Part shown: positions 33,559 to 41,783 of the stretch, piece by piece
Position numbering within the stretch: position 1 is the first letter of the stretch
Layout: each line of letters starts with the position of its first letter
DNA from: UBA10003 sp964365025
GTDB taxonomy: Bacteria; Patescibacteriota; Patescibacteriia; Magasanikbacterales; UBA10003
Assembly (NCBI GenBank): GCA_964365025.1
Contig: CAYIOJ010000002.1
Location: 21,419-85,418 of the forward strand
Reading direction: 5' to 3'
Length of the DNA stretch: 64,000 nt
Notes under the pieces: model-generated
Database searches by the model: none
What the model saw: only the letters and a program-made list of their open reading frames with translations
Told to the model about the DNA's origin: nothing
Made by a program: the position numbers and the translations under genes

Positions 33559-34545
33559 ATGTCAAAAGTCTGCATTCTTGGCAGTGGGAGCATGGGCACG
33601 GCTCTCGCGCATTTGATAGGCGGCAACGGGCACAAGGTGGTAATTTGGAGTATTGATAAAGAAGCGGCCGAGCACATCAATACTAATCATGAAAATAAAA
33701 AGTTTTTGCCCGGTGTTTCTTTGAATAAAAATGTTTCAGCAAGTTTAATTTTGCCGCTGGCACTGGCTGACGCTTCGGTTGTGATTGTGGCTTTGCCAAC
33801 GCAAGTAGTGAATCAAGTAATGCCGGCTCTTCACAATCACACGGCTAAAGACGCTGTGATTTTGAGTGTGTCCAAGGGCATTGATGTGAAAAGCGGGCAG
33901 ACGGTCTCGCAAATTATCAAATCAATTTTGCCGGAGGTGCGTCATAAAAACATTGCCGCATTGATGGGGCCGTTGTTTGCGTCGGAAATTTCCGCCAAGG
34001 TACCAAGCGTGGGGCTTTTGGCAATCAGCGACCTAAAAGTTTTTAAGTTTTTACAAAAGATTTTGGTTAATAAACATTTTTTTGTCAGATATTCCGATGA
34101 TTTGATCGGCGCGGAATTGGCCGGCGCTTTGAAAAATATTTACGCCATACTTTTGGGAGTGTGCGATGGCATGGGCTATGGCTGGAATACCAAATCGGCC
34201 TTGATGACAGCGGTAGTGAAAGAAATGTCCGAGGTGGGGCAGTATCTGGGCGGGAAAAAAGAAACATTTTATGGTTTGGCCGGAATGGGGGATTTATTAA
34301 CCACGGGATTTGGCGAAAAAAGCCGCAATCGTCGGTTTGGCGAGAAATTGTGTTCAGGCAAAACAGCGCAAGAAGTGATTAAAGAAATCGGTCATGTGGT
34401 AGAGGGCGCGGCTACGGTTAAGTCGGTGATGAAAGCGCTTATTTCTTTTAAAAAGCAGGCGCCATTACTATCAGCTGTGAATGACATTGTGAGCAAACGC
34501 AAAAATCCTTGTACAATTTTACAAAAGCTGTTTAATGTGATATGA
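33559..34545 (+). CDS. gpsA: Glycerol-3-phosphate dehydrogenase (NAD(P)+)
   Basis: 328 residues. Makes sn-glycerol 3-phosphate for phospholipids. N-terminal Rossmann motif LGSGSMGTALAHLIG; GPLFASEISAKVPS and the catalytic lysine region AGALKNIYAILLGVCDGMGYG (Lys of A-L-K-N) are present, followed by GMGDLLTTGFGEKSRNRRFGEKL. The presence of gpsA in CPR genomes is variable, and this copy appears intact. Confidence 0.95.
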   Translation: MSKVCILGSGSMGTALAHLIGGNGHKVVIWSIDKEAAEHINTNHENKKFLPGVSLNKNVSASLILPLALADASVVIVALPTQVVNQVMPALHNHTAKDAVILSVSKGIDVKSGQTVSQIIKSILPEVRHKNIAALMGPLFASEISAKVPSVGLLAISDLKVFKFLQKILVNKHFFVRYSDDLIGAELAGALKNIYAILLGVCDGMGYGWNTKSALMTAVVKEMSEVGQYLGGKKETFYGLAGMGDLLTTGFGEKSRNRRFGEKLCSGKTAQEVIKEIGHVVEGAATVKSVMKALISFKKQAPLLSAVNDIVSKRKNPCTILQKLFNVI

Positions 34546-34558
34546 TTGAAGCGAATCT

Positions 34559-35263
34559 ATGCATTTTTTAGTTGAAATTTGGAACAATTTTTTATATATT
34601 CCGCTGTTGAACGCTTTGATTTGGTTTTATAATGACTGGGGCAAGGAAAATCTCGGCTACGCGGTTATTATTTTAACTGTTGCTTTGCGCATTGTGCTTT
34701 TGCCTTTGAGCATTGTTTCCGAACGCAATAAATTAAGATATAAAACACTGGACAAAAAAATAGTTGAAGCGGAAAAGGCGTATAAAAAAGATCGCGTTTT
34801 GTTAAAAGAAAAAATTCGCGAGTTATTAAAACAATACAAAATCAGTCCTTGGGCCAAGACGGTAATTTTAGGGATTCAGGCCTTGGTGTTGGTGCTGTTG
34901 TATCAAGTTTTTATTCATGGCATCACCCGCACCAAATTGAATGTGTTGTATCCTTTTGTTGACCGGCCGGAAATCATTTATACGAATTTTTATGGATTTG
35001 AACTTGGCCTGCGCAATTTATGGTGGGCGGTGGCAGTTGGAGCCGTGCTGTTCATTGAAATTTATCTTGACCAGCGTCGCCGCAAGTCGCAAGTGACCAA
35101 AAATGAGCAGGTCTACGCCATTTTGTTTCCCATTATGAGCGTTCTCGCGCTTTACGCCCTGCCCATGGTAAAATCGCTCTTTATCTTGACAACTTTGGCT
35201 TTTTCATATATGCTATCTATATTTCGGGTGGTATTTTATCCCGAAGAAAAAGAAGAACATTAA
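34559..35263 (+). CDS. yidC: YidC/Oxa1-family membrane protein insertase
   Basis: 234 residues with about four or five transmembrane helices. The segment NLGYAVIILTVALRIVLLPLSI contains the conserved Arg of the hydrophilic groove, and the helical hairpin SERNKLRYKTLDKKIVEAEKAYKKDR resembles the coiled-coil loop C1. YidC inserts inner-membrane proteins alone or with SecYEG; secA, secD and secF are also in the window. Shorter than E. coli YidC because the periplasmic domain is absent. Confidence 0.82.
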   Translation: MHFLVEIWNNFLYIPLLNALIWFYNDWGKENLGYAVIILTVALRIVLLPLSIVSERNKLRYKTLDKKIVEAEKAYKKDRVLLKEKIRELLKQYKISPWAKTVILGIQALVLVLLYQVFIHGITRTKLNVLYPFVDRPEIIYTNFYGFELGLRNLWWAVAVGAVLFIEIYLDQRRRKSQVTKNEQVYAILFPIMSVLALYALPMVKSLFILTTLAFSYMLSIFRVVFYPEEKEEH

Positions 35264-35275
35264 ACATAAATCTAT

Positions 35276-35848
35276 ATGGCAGAATCATTAGACAAGTTAA
35301 TGTATTCATTCGTAGTTGAGGATGTTTTGAAAGGCGTGTTCATCTATGTTCCACCCGGCTATGTGGCTTGCGTTTATGATTTGGGTCGCGGCGTTTTGAA
35401 AAAGGTTTTGGCGCCGGGATTGCATTTGAAAATTCCATTTTGGCAAAAAGCTAAATTGTTTAACACCCAGACTTTGGAATACACCATCAGCGATGAATTT
35501 GATTTGGGCAATGAAAAAGCCATGGGCGATGTGCCTGTATCGGTGATTACCAAAGACAACCGTAAAATCACAGTGCAGGGCTCGGTTTTGCTTCGTTTGG
35601 ATGTGCACCAAATTCCGGCTATCTGGCAGACCATTGGCGAGGATTTTGTCGCAAAAATCGTGCGGCCGACAATTCGCAGTCGCGTGCGCATGGTTTTGGC
35701 GCAATACGCCAATCAGGATATTATCGCGGACAAACGCGACAACATTGAGCAGGAACTCAAAAGCGAGCTGGAACGGATTTTTTACCCTCGCGGGATTTAT
35801 GTGGAAAATGTGCTGTTGAGCGAAGTGGGCGGTGGAGGGAAGGAATAA
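35276..35848 (+). CDS. SPFH/band-7 domain protein
   Basis: 190 residues. The band-7 core is seen in VPPGYVACVYDLGRGVLKKVLAPGLHLKIPFWQKAKLFNTQT and in the later TIRSRVRMVLAQYANQDIIADKRDNIEQEL. There is no clear N-terminal transmembrane helix, unlike ordinary stomatin/prohibitin proteins, so peripheral attachment or partner recruitment is likely. Function unknown. Terminator follows within 15 bases. Confidence 0.85.
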   Translation: MAESLDKLMYSFVVEDVLKGVFIYVPPGYVACVYDLGRGVLKKVLAPGLHLKIPFWQKAKLFNTQTLEYTISDEFDLGNEKAMGDVPVSVITKDNRKITVQGSVLLRLDVHQIPAIWQTIGEDFVAKIVRPTIRSRVRMVLAQYANQDIIADKRDNIEQELKSELERIFYPRGIYVENVLLSEVGGGGKE

Positions 35849-35858
35849 TAAAAAAAGT

Positions 35859-35888
35859 AAAACTCCTCTGATTTTCAGAGGAGTTTTT
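35859..35888. terminator. Bidirectional terminator after the SPFH gene
   Basis: AAAACTCCTCTGA ttt TCAGAGGAGTTTTT, a strong hairpin with T-run. Its right half overlaps the stop codon of the converging folD-tsaE gene. Confidence 0.88.
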
Positions 35889-37224
35889 GATTTATTGAGA
35901 TTTTTCTTTCGCCATTTTTTAGAATTGAGATTTTGATTTTTCGCGTTTGGAATTTTTTCAGCAGCGGCGCGATTTTTTCCGGCCATTCAATGGCGCAGAC
36001 AGTATCAGGCGCGGCCAAGTGCTCCAAAAGTCCGATGTCAATAACTTCTTGCGTTGAATGAAGACGATAGCAATCCAGATGAACAAATTGTTTTATCTTT
36101 TTTTGTTTTGGTAATTTATAAATTTTCATTAAATTAAAACTCGGACTGCGCACGGTTTGCTTAATGCCAAATCCAGACGCCAATCCTTTGATAAAAACAG
36201 TTTTGCCAGCTCCCAATTCTCCGGACAATGTTAAAATATCGCCCCCGCGCAAACCCGTGGCGATATTTTTGCCTAGATTGAAAGTTTGGGTTGTGTTATT
36301 GGAGTAGTAAAGCATATTTATGTCATTGCGAGCGCCTGCCTGCCGGCAGGCAGGAAGCGAAGCAATCTCGCGCCATTTTACAGTCAATAAATATACATTT
36401 TCCAAAAGCATGGCCACGGTCATTGGCCCCACGCCGCCTGGCACCGGTGTAATCCAGCCATTTTTGTCGCGCGTTGATTCAAAATTTACATCGCCGCAGA
36501 TCGCGCCACTGCCAACCTGACCAGCAGGCAGGGGCAGGCGATTGATACCAACATCAATCACTATTGCGCCATCTTTAAAATTATCGCCACGCAAAAAATT
36601 CGGTTGACCAACAGCAATGATTACAATATCAAATTGTTTGGTTATTGAGCCATCGAATTGTTTAGAGTGAAGATGGGAAGCGTCCAGTCCTTTTTGTTTT
36701 AAAAATAATTCCAAGGGCTCGGTAAAAGCATCGCTGTTGCCGATGATAAGGCATTTTTTCGCGTCCAGGCCGGCATTTTTTCGCGCGTCTTCAATTAAGC
36801 GCCAAATTGCTTTGGCTAAAACAGGTTCCACAGCCGGTTGGCCTTCTCGCATTTTTTTTACATTATCAGGATGAAATCCATCAACATCTTTGGTCGGGTC
36901 AATCGCGGCAATCACGCTGTTTGGATTGAGGGGGGATGGGAGTGGCAACTGTATTAAGATACCGTGAATGTTCGGCGCGGCGTTTAACTCTTGAATTTTT
37001 TGAATAATAGTTTCTTCCGCGGCGTCAGTTGGAAAAAGATATTTTTCAAAATATATTTCGGCCTCGGCGCAGGCCTTTTCTTTCAGGCGCACATACAAAT
37101 GCGAGGCCGGATCATTGCCAACCAAAATAACACCAAGCCCCGGTGTAATTCCCAAGGCGGCGATTTTGTCTTTCAATTCCGCTCGGATTTTTTTGGCCAA
37201 TGAGCGGCCGTCAATTAAACGCAT
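35875..37224 (-). CDS. folD: FolD-TsaE fusion protein
   Basis: 449 residues. Residues 1 to about 282 are FolD (methylenetetrahydrofolate dehydrogenase/cyclohydrolase): VGNDPASHLYVRLKEKACAE with the catalytic Lys, ILIQLPLPS, DPTKDVDGFHPDN, and the tail GWITPVPGGVGPMTVAMLLEN. Residues about 303-449 are TsaE, the P-loop ATPase of t6A synthesis: LSGELGAGKTVFIKGLA (Walker A), HLDCYRLHS, and IEWPEKI. The joint (about 283-302) is encoded by a dispersed repeat and has no stop. A possible separate tsaE start is the ATG at 36314. A second repeat lies inside FolD at 36508-36540. Confidence 0.9.
   Translation of the reverse strand: MRLIDGRSLAKKIRAELKDKIAALGITPGLGVILVGNDPASHLYVRLKEKACAEAEIYFEKYLFPTDAAEETIIQKIQELNAAPNIHGILIQLPLPSPLNPNSVIAAIDPTKDVDGFHPDNVKKMREGQPAVEPVLAKAIWRLIEDARKNAGLDAKKCLIIGNSDAFTEPLELFLKQKGLDASHLHSKQFDGSITKQFDIVIIAVGQPNFLRGDNFKDGAIVIDVGINRLPLPAGQVGSGAICGDVNFESTRDKNGWITPVPGGVGPMTVAMLLENVYLLTVKWREIASLPACRQAGARNDINMLYYSNNTTQTFNLGKNIATGLRGGDILTLSGELGAGKTVFIKGLASGFGIKQTVRSPSFNLMKIYKLPKQKKIKQFVHLDCYRLHSTQEVIDIGLLEHLAAPDTVCAIEWPEKIAPLLKKFQTRKIKISILKNGERKISINQKLL
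36319..36376. repeat. Dispersed palindrome joining folD and tsaE
   Basis: TATGTCATTGCGAGCGCCTG, then CCTGCCGGCAGGCAGG and AAGCGAAGCAATCTCGCGCC. The full palindromic element is translated through in frame between the FolD and TsaE domains. Confidence 0.88.
36508..36540. repeat. Short dispersed repeat inside folD
   Basis: ACTGCCAACCTGACCAGCAG then GCAGGGGCAGGCG, the CAGGCAGG core of the dispersed family. It encodes the extra PLPAGQVGSG residues inside the FolD segment that normally reads G-I-N-R-x-x-D-G-K-x-x-G-D-V. Confidence 0.65.
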
Positions 37225-37286
37225 ATTAAGCCCAAGTTTCGTTTTTTGGTATTAAATAAGTAGCTTGTTTCTATAATATTAGAAAC

Positions 37287-38531
37287 TCAATTATTTGTTA
37301 ATAGCCATTTCCACAATGGCTTGACTTCAATTGTAACTCCATTTTGTTTGATGATTTTTTCTTGATTGATTGTTAAAATCAGTCCCTTTTTAAGACGGCT
37401 GGCATTCAATGCTTCTGATAATCCGTTTATCTCTCGTTCTTGATTTTCATCTCCCAAATAAGCCGTGACCTGAATTGCCGAGGTTATTTTATTTTTTTCT
37501 TTTATTAAAAAGTCGCATTCTTTTTTATTTTTGAAATAATAAATTTCGTGACCGCGCCGTTTTAATTCAATAAACACCAAATTTTCCAACAGTCGTCCTT
37601 TGTCCGCGGAGACGGAAAAAGCTATTTCATTGCGCAGGCCATTGTCAATAACAAATATCTTTTTGTCGGAAATAAATTGTTTTTTCAGCGAATAATCATA
37701 TTTCATCAATTTAAAAACCAAATAGGCCTCGGTCATAAAACTAACATGTTTGCGCACAGACACCGGGCTTTTATAGCCCAGTATTTTTTTAAGACCATTA
37801 TAGCTGATTTCTTTGCCGACATTAGAAAAAAGGAAAGCGGCCAACTGTTGGAATAATTTTGTTTCTCTGATTTTAAATCTGGCGATTAAATCTTTATACA
37901 AAACATCTTCATAAATTCTTTTTAGATATTCTTTTTCTTGATATTTTATCGCTTCGGGAAATCCGCCGCCAGCCAGATATTCGTCGAATTTTTTTAACAA
38001 TGTCGCTTGTCCGGCCGAAGAATCATCAGCGAGGTTTATATTTTTAAATATCAGAAATTCTCTGAAAGAAAAAGGATAAAGTTCAATTTTAAAATAACGG
38101 CCGGTTAAATGCGTGGCCAATTCCGAACTTAACAGTTTGGCATTGGATCCGGTGATAAAAATTTTATAACCTTCTTCATAAAGACGGCGCGCGAATCTCT
38201 CCCAGCCGATTACATTTTGCACCTCATCCATAAAAATTACATTGGCTTGGCGCGATTTTTTGAAAGCGAGCATCAAATCAGAAAAATCATCAATCGTAAA
38301 ATTGATGAGCCGTTCGTCATCAAAAGTGATGTAGTAGAAATCAGGGAAGCGAGTGGAAAATTGTTTGAGCAGGGTGGATTTACCGCTTCTCCGGACGCCG
38401 GAGATGGCGGTGATTTGTTTGGTTTTAAGATATTTGGAAAAATCCAGTTCGCGGGCGATGCCGCGGTCTTTGGCTTCAAAGTTTTTTCTTTGGTCAGCGA
38501 TGGTTTGTTCAAGCAAATTCAGCTCTATCAT
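37287..38531 (-). CDS. AAA_14 / DUF4143 ATPase (second copy)
   Basis: 414 residues. P-loop ISGVRRSGKSTLLKQF (about 40-55), Walker B NVIFMDEVQNVIGWERF, ITGSNAKLLSSEL, and a C-terminal DUF4143/nuclease-like part (IDNGLRNEI, KKECDFLIKE, AIQVTAYL). Same domain order as the protein at 12235-13446 but clearly diverged (R-R-S in the P-loop instead of R-Q-C). A 15-base inverted repeat abuts its start codon and may regulate it. Biological role unknown. Confidence 0.88.
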   Translation of the reverse strand: MIELNLLEQTIADQRKNFEAKDRGIARELDFSKYLKTKQITAISGVRRSGKSTLLKQFSTRFPDFYYITFDDERLINFTIDDFSDLMLAFKKSRQANVIFMDEVQNVIGWERFARRLYEEGYKIFITGSNAKLLSSELATHLTGRYFKIELYPFSFREFLIFKNINLADDSSAGQATLLKKFDEYLAGGGFPEAIKYQEKEYLKRIYEDVLYKDLIARFKIRETKLFQQLAAFLFSNVGKEISYNGLKKILGYKSPVSVRKHVSFMTEAYLVFKLMKYDYSLKKQFISDKKIFVIDNGLRNEIAFSVSADKGRLLENLVFIELKRRGHEIYYFKNKKECDFLIKEKNKITSAIQVTAYLGDENQEREINGLSEALNASRLKKGLILTINQEKIIKQNGVTIEVKPLWKWLLTNN

Positions 38532-38577
38532 ATATTACTAATATACATTTTATGTAATTTTATATATTAGTAATATA
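38531..38577. promoter_or_regulatory. AT-rich inverted repeat (operator-like) at the second DUF4143 gene
   Basis: TATATTACTAATATA (38531-38545) and its exact complement TATATTAGTAATATA (38563-38577), separated by 17 bases. It covers the start codon and presumed promoter of the minus-strand ATPase. No gene for a binding protein is adjacent. Confidence 0.6.
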
Positions 38578-38683
38578 TGGTACGGGAGGAATTTTGTCAA
38601 GACACTTATCCACAATTGGGGGTTGCGTTTAAGAGAGAGAGAGAGTAGTATAAGGACAGGGTAAATTTATTTAATGAATTTAT

Positions 38684-39334
38684 ATGTCCGAAAATTCACG
38701 AGGAGATAAAGGGGCAAAAAATTTTAAACCGCCGATTATTCCGGCTCGTTTAGATGGTTCATTAGACCAAAAGACGGTAGAATATGTGCGGAGTAATGAG
38801 GCCAAAGACGCGGCTTTTGAAGAACGCGTCAGATTGTTGAAAGAATATATAGTAAAAAATAGAGTTAATGCTGATGAACTTGACCATGCGACAATTAAAG
38901 AGATATTTGATCAGGCGGGTCAAATTGCCAACACAAAATGGGATAAAAAACGATTTTATGATGGATGGCAAGAATTACCAAACAGTTCTTTGATTTACGC
39001 GGAAGGTCGCACAATGACACATTCAAGGCGATTAAAAGAAACCGTGACGGATGATGAAGAAATTTCTAACATTCATACTGGCGCTGCACAAATTGAATTA
39101 TGTTATAAAGACAAGGAAGGCAAATTGGTAAGAATGATATTGGATACCTCAAAAATACCTGGGCATGAAAATTGGGGCCAGTTGGCTTCAGTCGGCAGAC
39201 TTAGGACTGAGATAAGTCAATTTTTAGCAGAAAACGATTCTGGTGATCTGGATTGGAGGAATGCTTATGTGGTACAAGCAGTACTTGATGAAGTAGAAAA
39301 AAAGAAGCCTGGTAATTCGACAGAGCCGTTGTAA
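38684..39334 (+). CDS. Hypothetical cytoplasmic protein
   Basis: 216 residues, start MSENSRGDKGAKNFKPPIIP. Soluble, mostly helical in the first half and mixed in the second. No motif or family recognised, although an N-terminal Pro-rich linker and a compact core from residue 30 are plausible. It is single, has its own terminator at 39351-39382, and lies 150 bases downstream of the divergent inverted repeat; a GA microsatellite (38633-38646) precedes it. Confidence 0.65.
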   Translation: MSENSRGDKGAKNFKPPIIPARLDGSLDQKTVEYVRSNEAKDAAFEERVRLLKEYIVKNRVNADELDHATIKEIFDQAGQIANTKWDKKRFYDGWQELPNSSLIYAEGRTMTHSRRLKETVTDDEEISNIHTGAAQIELCYKDKEGKLVRMILDTSKIPGHENWGQLASVGRLRTEISQFLAENDSGDLDWRNAYVVQAVLDEVEKKKPGNSTEPL

Positions 39335-39350
39335 ATTAACAATAACAATT

Positions 39351-39382
39351 AAAAAAAGTCTGGGTTTTAGCCAGACTTTTTT
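39351..39382 (+). terminator. Terminator after the hypothetical gene
   Basis: AAAAAAAGTCTGG gttttag CCAGACTTTTTT hairpin with T-run. Confidence 0.9.
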
Positions 39383-39412
39383 GGATTTGATTTTTAAGGA
39401 CTTTCGCGCCCA

Positions 39413-40648
39413 TTAATACAGCGGAAATTTTTTCGTCAATTCCACCACCTGTCGGCGAATTTCTGCGAGCGCGGTTTCGTTCTGCCAATTTTCAATTGCC
39501 TCGTCAATCCAGCCGGCAATTTGTATCATTTCAGTTTCTTTCATTCCGCGGGTGGTAATGGCCGGCGTGCCTAAACGGATACCGGACGGATCCATTGGCG
39601 AGCGCGGGTCATCAGGCACCATATTTTTGTTCACGGTAATACCTGCCTTATCCAATGCAATCTGCGCCTGTTTACCAGACAGGCCTTTATTTGTCACATC
39701 AATCAACAGCAAATGATTGTCCGTGCCGCCGAAACAGAGTTTGTAATCGCGTTTTTTTAATTCTTCTTCTAAAATTTTCGCGTTCTTTTTAATTTGCCGC
39801 GCGTAATCCTTGAAAGCCGGTTCCAACGCTTCTTTAAAAGCCACTGCTTTAGCCGCGATATTGTTTTCATGCGGCCCGCCTTGGAGTCCGGGAAAAACCG
39901 CTTTGTCAATTTGTTTGGCCCATTTTTCCTTGCACATAATCATACCGCCGCGCGGTCCGCGCAGTGTCTTGTGCGTGGTGGTGGTGACTACATCAAAAAT
40001 CGGCACAGGATTATTCATCTCTCCAGCGGCAATGAGCCCGGCAATATGAGCGATGTCCGCCATGGTCAAAGCGCCAACTTCATCAGCAATTTTTTGCACA
40101 GCTTGGTAATCGATCTCGCGCGAATAGGCCGAGTAGCCGACCAAAATCATTTTTGGCTTGTGTTCCAAAGCCATCTGCCGCAGATTTTCCAGATCAATCA
40201 AGCCCGCAGAATTTGTTTTGTAGCGCACAAAATTGAAAATCTGCGCCATGTGGGTGACTGGATGGCCATGCGTCAAATGCCCGCCGTGTGATAAATCCAT
40301 GCCAAGTATTGTCTCGCCAGGTTTAAGCAAAGCAAAATACACCGCGATGTTGGCCGGCGCGCCGGAAAGCGGTTGGACATTGACATGCTCGGCGCCAAAA
40401 AGTTGCTTGGCGCGATCAATGGCCAACTGCTCAACTTCATCAATAAATTGACATCCGCCGTAGTAGCGCTTGCCAGGATAGCCCTCGGCATATTTGTTGG
40501 TTAAAATTGAACCAAGCGCTTCCAATACTGCGGGAGATACAAAATTTTCCGATGGAATCATTTCCAGTCCTTCTTCTTGCCGCTGTTTTTCGCGTTTAAT
40601 CGCGGCGTGAATGTCCGGATCAAATTGTTGGAGTGTTTGTTTGTGCAT
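39413..40648 (-). CDS. glyA: Serine hydroxymethyltransferase
   Basis: 411 residues, normal length. PLP enzyme converting serine and tetrahydrofolate to glycine and methylene-THF, feeding the FolD reaction encoded nearby. Motifs: SENFVSPAVLEALGS, YYGGCQFIDEVE, and the PLP lysine in VVTTTTHKTLRGPRGG. The C-terminus with TPAITTRGMKETEM is typical. Upstream on the minus strand is a perfect ACCCC-GCGGGGT palindrome in the likely leader. Confidence 0.97.
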   Translation of the reverse strand: MHKQTLQQFDPDIHAAIKREKQRQEEGLEMIPSENFVSPAVLEALGSILTNKYAEGYPGKRYYGGCQFIDEVEQLAIDRAKQLFGAEHVNVQPLSGAPANIAVYFALLKPGETILGMDLSHGGHLTHGHPVTHMAQIFNFVRYKTNSAGLIDLENLRQMALEHKPKMILVGYSAYSREIDYQAVQKIADEVGALTMADIAHIAGLIAAGEMNNPVPIFDVVTTTTHKTLRGPRGGMIMCKEKWAKQIDKAVFPGLQGGPHENNIAAKAVAFKEALEPAFKDYARQIKKNAKILEEELKKRDYKLCFGGTDNHLLLIDVTNKGLSGKQAQIALDKAGITVNKNMVPDDPRSPMDPSGIRLGTPAITTRGMKETEMIQIAGWIDEAIENWQNETALAEIRRQVVELTKKFPLY

Positions 40649-40801
40649 AATAAACCCCCGCGGGGTATTTTATCTGCGCTTGCTCGGAAATGAAAAATTG
40701 CGGTTTTTTATTTCTCTCGCTTCGCTTGATAATAAAAAATAAAAAAATTATTCATCTTCGTCCGTTTCATTCATTTTATTTAAACTCCAACGATTCAAAA
40801 A

Positions 40802-41209
40802 TCATAGCCCCTTTTTGTAATCTTTTATAACTTCATAAACATTTGGCGCGCAATCGGACGGCAAATTGTCAATGTCATGCCAGCCCCATTCTATAGTTTG
40901 AGGTCCCGGATTGATTTCTCCAATTCTTTCAGCTAGGAAATGTACTAAAATGGCTAAACTCCCCTCAACACCTATACGGTGTACCATCCTTGTTTGTAAT
41001 GGTTTGATGATTTTTACATCAATACCCATCTCTTCTTTTACTTCGCGTCGGCAGGTTTCTTCCAGTGGAATATCAAAATCTTCAACCATACCGCCCGGAA
41101 ACATCCACATATCCGAGCCGTGCTCTTTTTTCTCCTTATTTAAGAGGACTTTATTGTTTTCAATTATCACCGGTCCTGAGGCGACAATTGAGTTGGGGGG
41201 TAATATCAT
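40802..41209 (-). CDS. NUDIX hydrolase
   Basis: 135 residues. The Nudix box is seen as GGMVEDFDIPLEETCRREVKEEMGI, with the R-E-x-x-E-E core intact. Substrate (oxidised nucleotide, NDP-sugar or cap-like) cannot be told. The region between it and glyA (40649-40801) contains nothing else recognised. Confidence 0.88.
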   Translation of the reverse strand: MILPPNSIVASGPVIIENNKVLLNKEKKEHGSDMWMFPGGMVEDFDIPLEETCRREVKEEMGIDVKIIKPLQTRMVHRIGVEGSLAILVHFLAERIGEINPGPQTIEWGWHDIDNLPSDCAPNVYEVIKDYKKGL

Positions 41210-41234
41210 AGCCCTCTTATTGTATCAGCAATAC

Positions 41235-41263
41235 TTGACAAATTCAACTGGCTATATTAGGAT
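41235..41263 (+). promoter_or_regulatory. Possible promoter of the DUF-like gene at 41366
   Basis: TTGACA (41235-41240), 17 bases, TAGGAT (41258-41263). The roughly 95-base leader contains very short ORFs and a purine-rich ribosome-binding site. Confidence 0.5.
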
Positions 41264-41365
41264 AATTAATCCAGTGGTGGAGGTGGATGCGGGCCGGCCG
41301 GGGTAGGCATGAGCCCAAGAGGAAAACAACAACCTACTAGAGGAGGGTGAAGAAAGGGGGCGGTA

Positions 41366-41755
41366 ATGATGTGCGCGCAAAGCAGTGATCATATCCATGT
41401 CAGTGATCACGCCTTGGAACGATTTCGTCAAAGGCGGGTACGACTGGGGTTGGATGATTTCGACGGCAACATAATGATGCTGGAGGCAGAACTTCGGCGT
41501 ATCTTCGCTCAGAGTACGAAATTGGATATCACGAAATTGCGCAATTGGAGGGAACGCAGAAGGAAATATCCGGATTCAACTTATTTTCGCAACGAGCGTT
41601 TTGTTTTGGTGATGAATTTTGCCAACAACACGCTGGTCACTTGTTTTCTGTTTCAGGGACGCCGCGCCACGCGCCTCAAACCCAGAGACCGCGATGAGCG
41701 AGCGCACCACAAGACGGTTCTGCGTCGGCACTTGCACGAAGGCGGAGAACTTTAA
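41366..41755 (+). CDS. Hypothetical basic protein, possible toxin-like fold
   Basis: 129 residues. Begins MMCAQSSDHIHVSDHALERFRQRR and is rich in Arg and His; the S-D-H-A-L-E-R-F-x-x-R motif recalls short BrnT/RelE-like or DUF4258 proteins, in which an H-A-x-x-R-x-x-x-R motif is typical. Purine-rich Shine-Dalgarno sequence before the start. No antitoxin-like partner is adjacent. The family suggestion is weak. Confidence 0.55.
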   Translation: MMCAQSSDHIHVSDHALERFRQRRVRLGLDDFDGNIMMLEAELRRIFAQSTKLDITKLRNWRERRRKYPDSTYFRNERFVLVMNFANNTLVTCFLFQGRRATRLKPRDRDERAHHKTVLRRHLHEGGEL

Positions 41756-41783
41756 CCTTTTTGGAGGGAACAACTGCGTAATG

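Noticed and set aside
38633..38646. GA microsatellite as phase-variation tract
   Set aside because: Seven short GA units lie outside any coding frame and promoter that I can identify.
39655..39700. Repeat-like CCTGTTTACCAGACAGG inside glyA
   Set aside because: The encoded KGLSGKQAQIALDKAGI matches normal SHMT sequence, so it is not an insertion.
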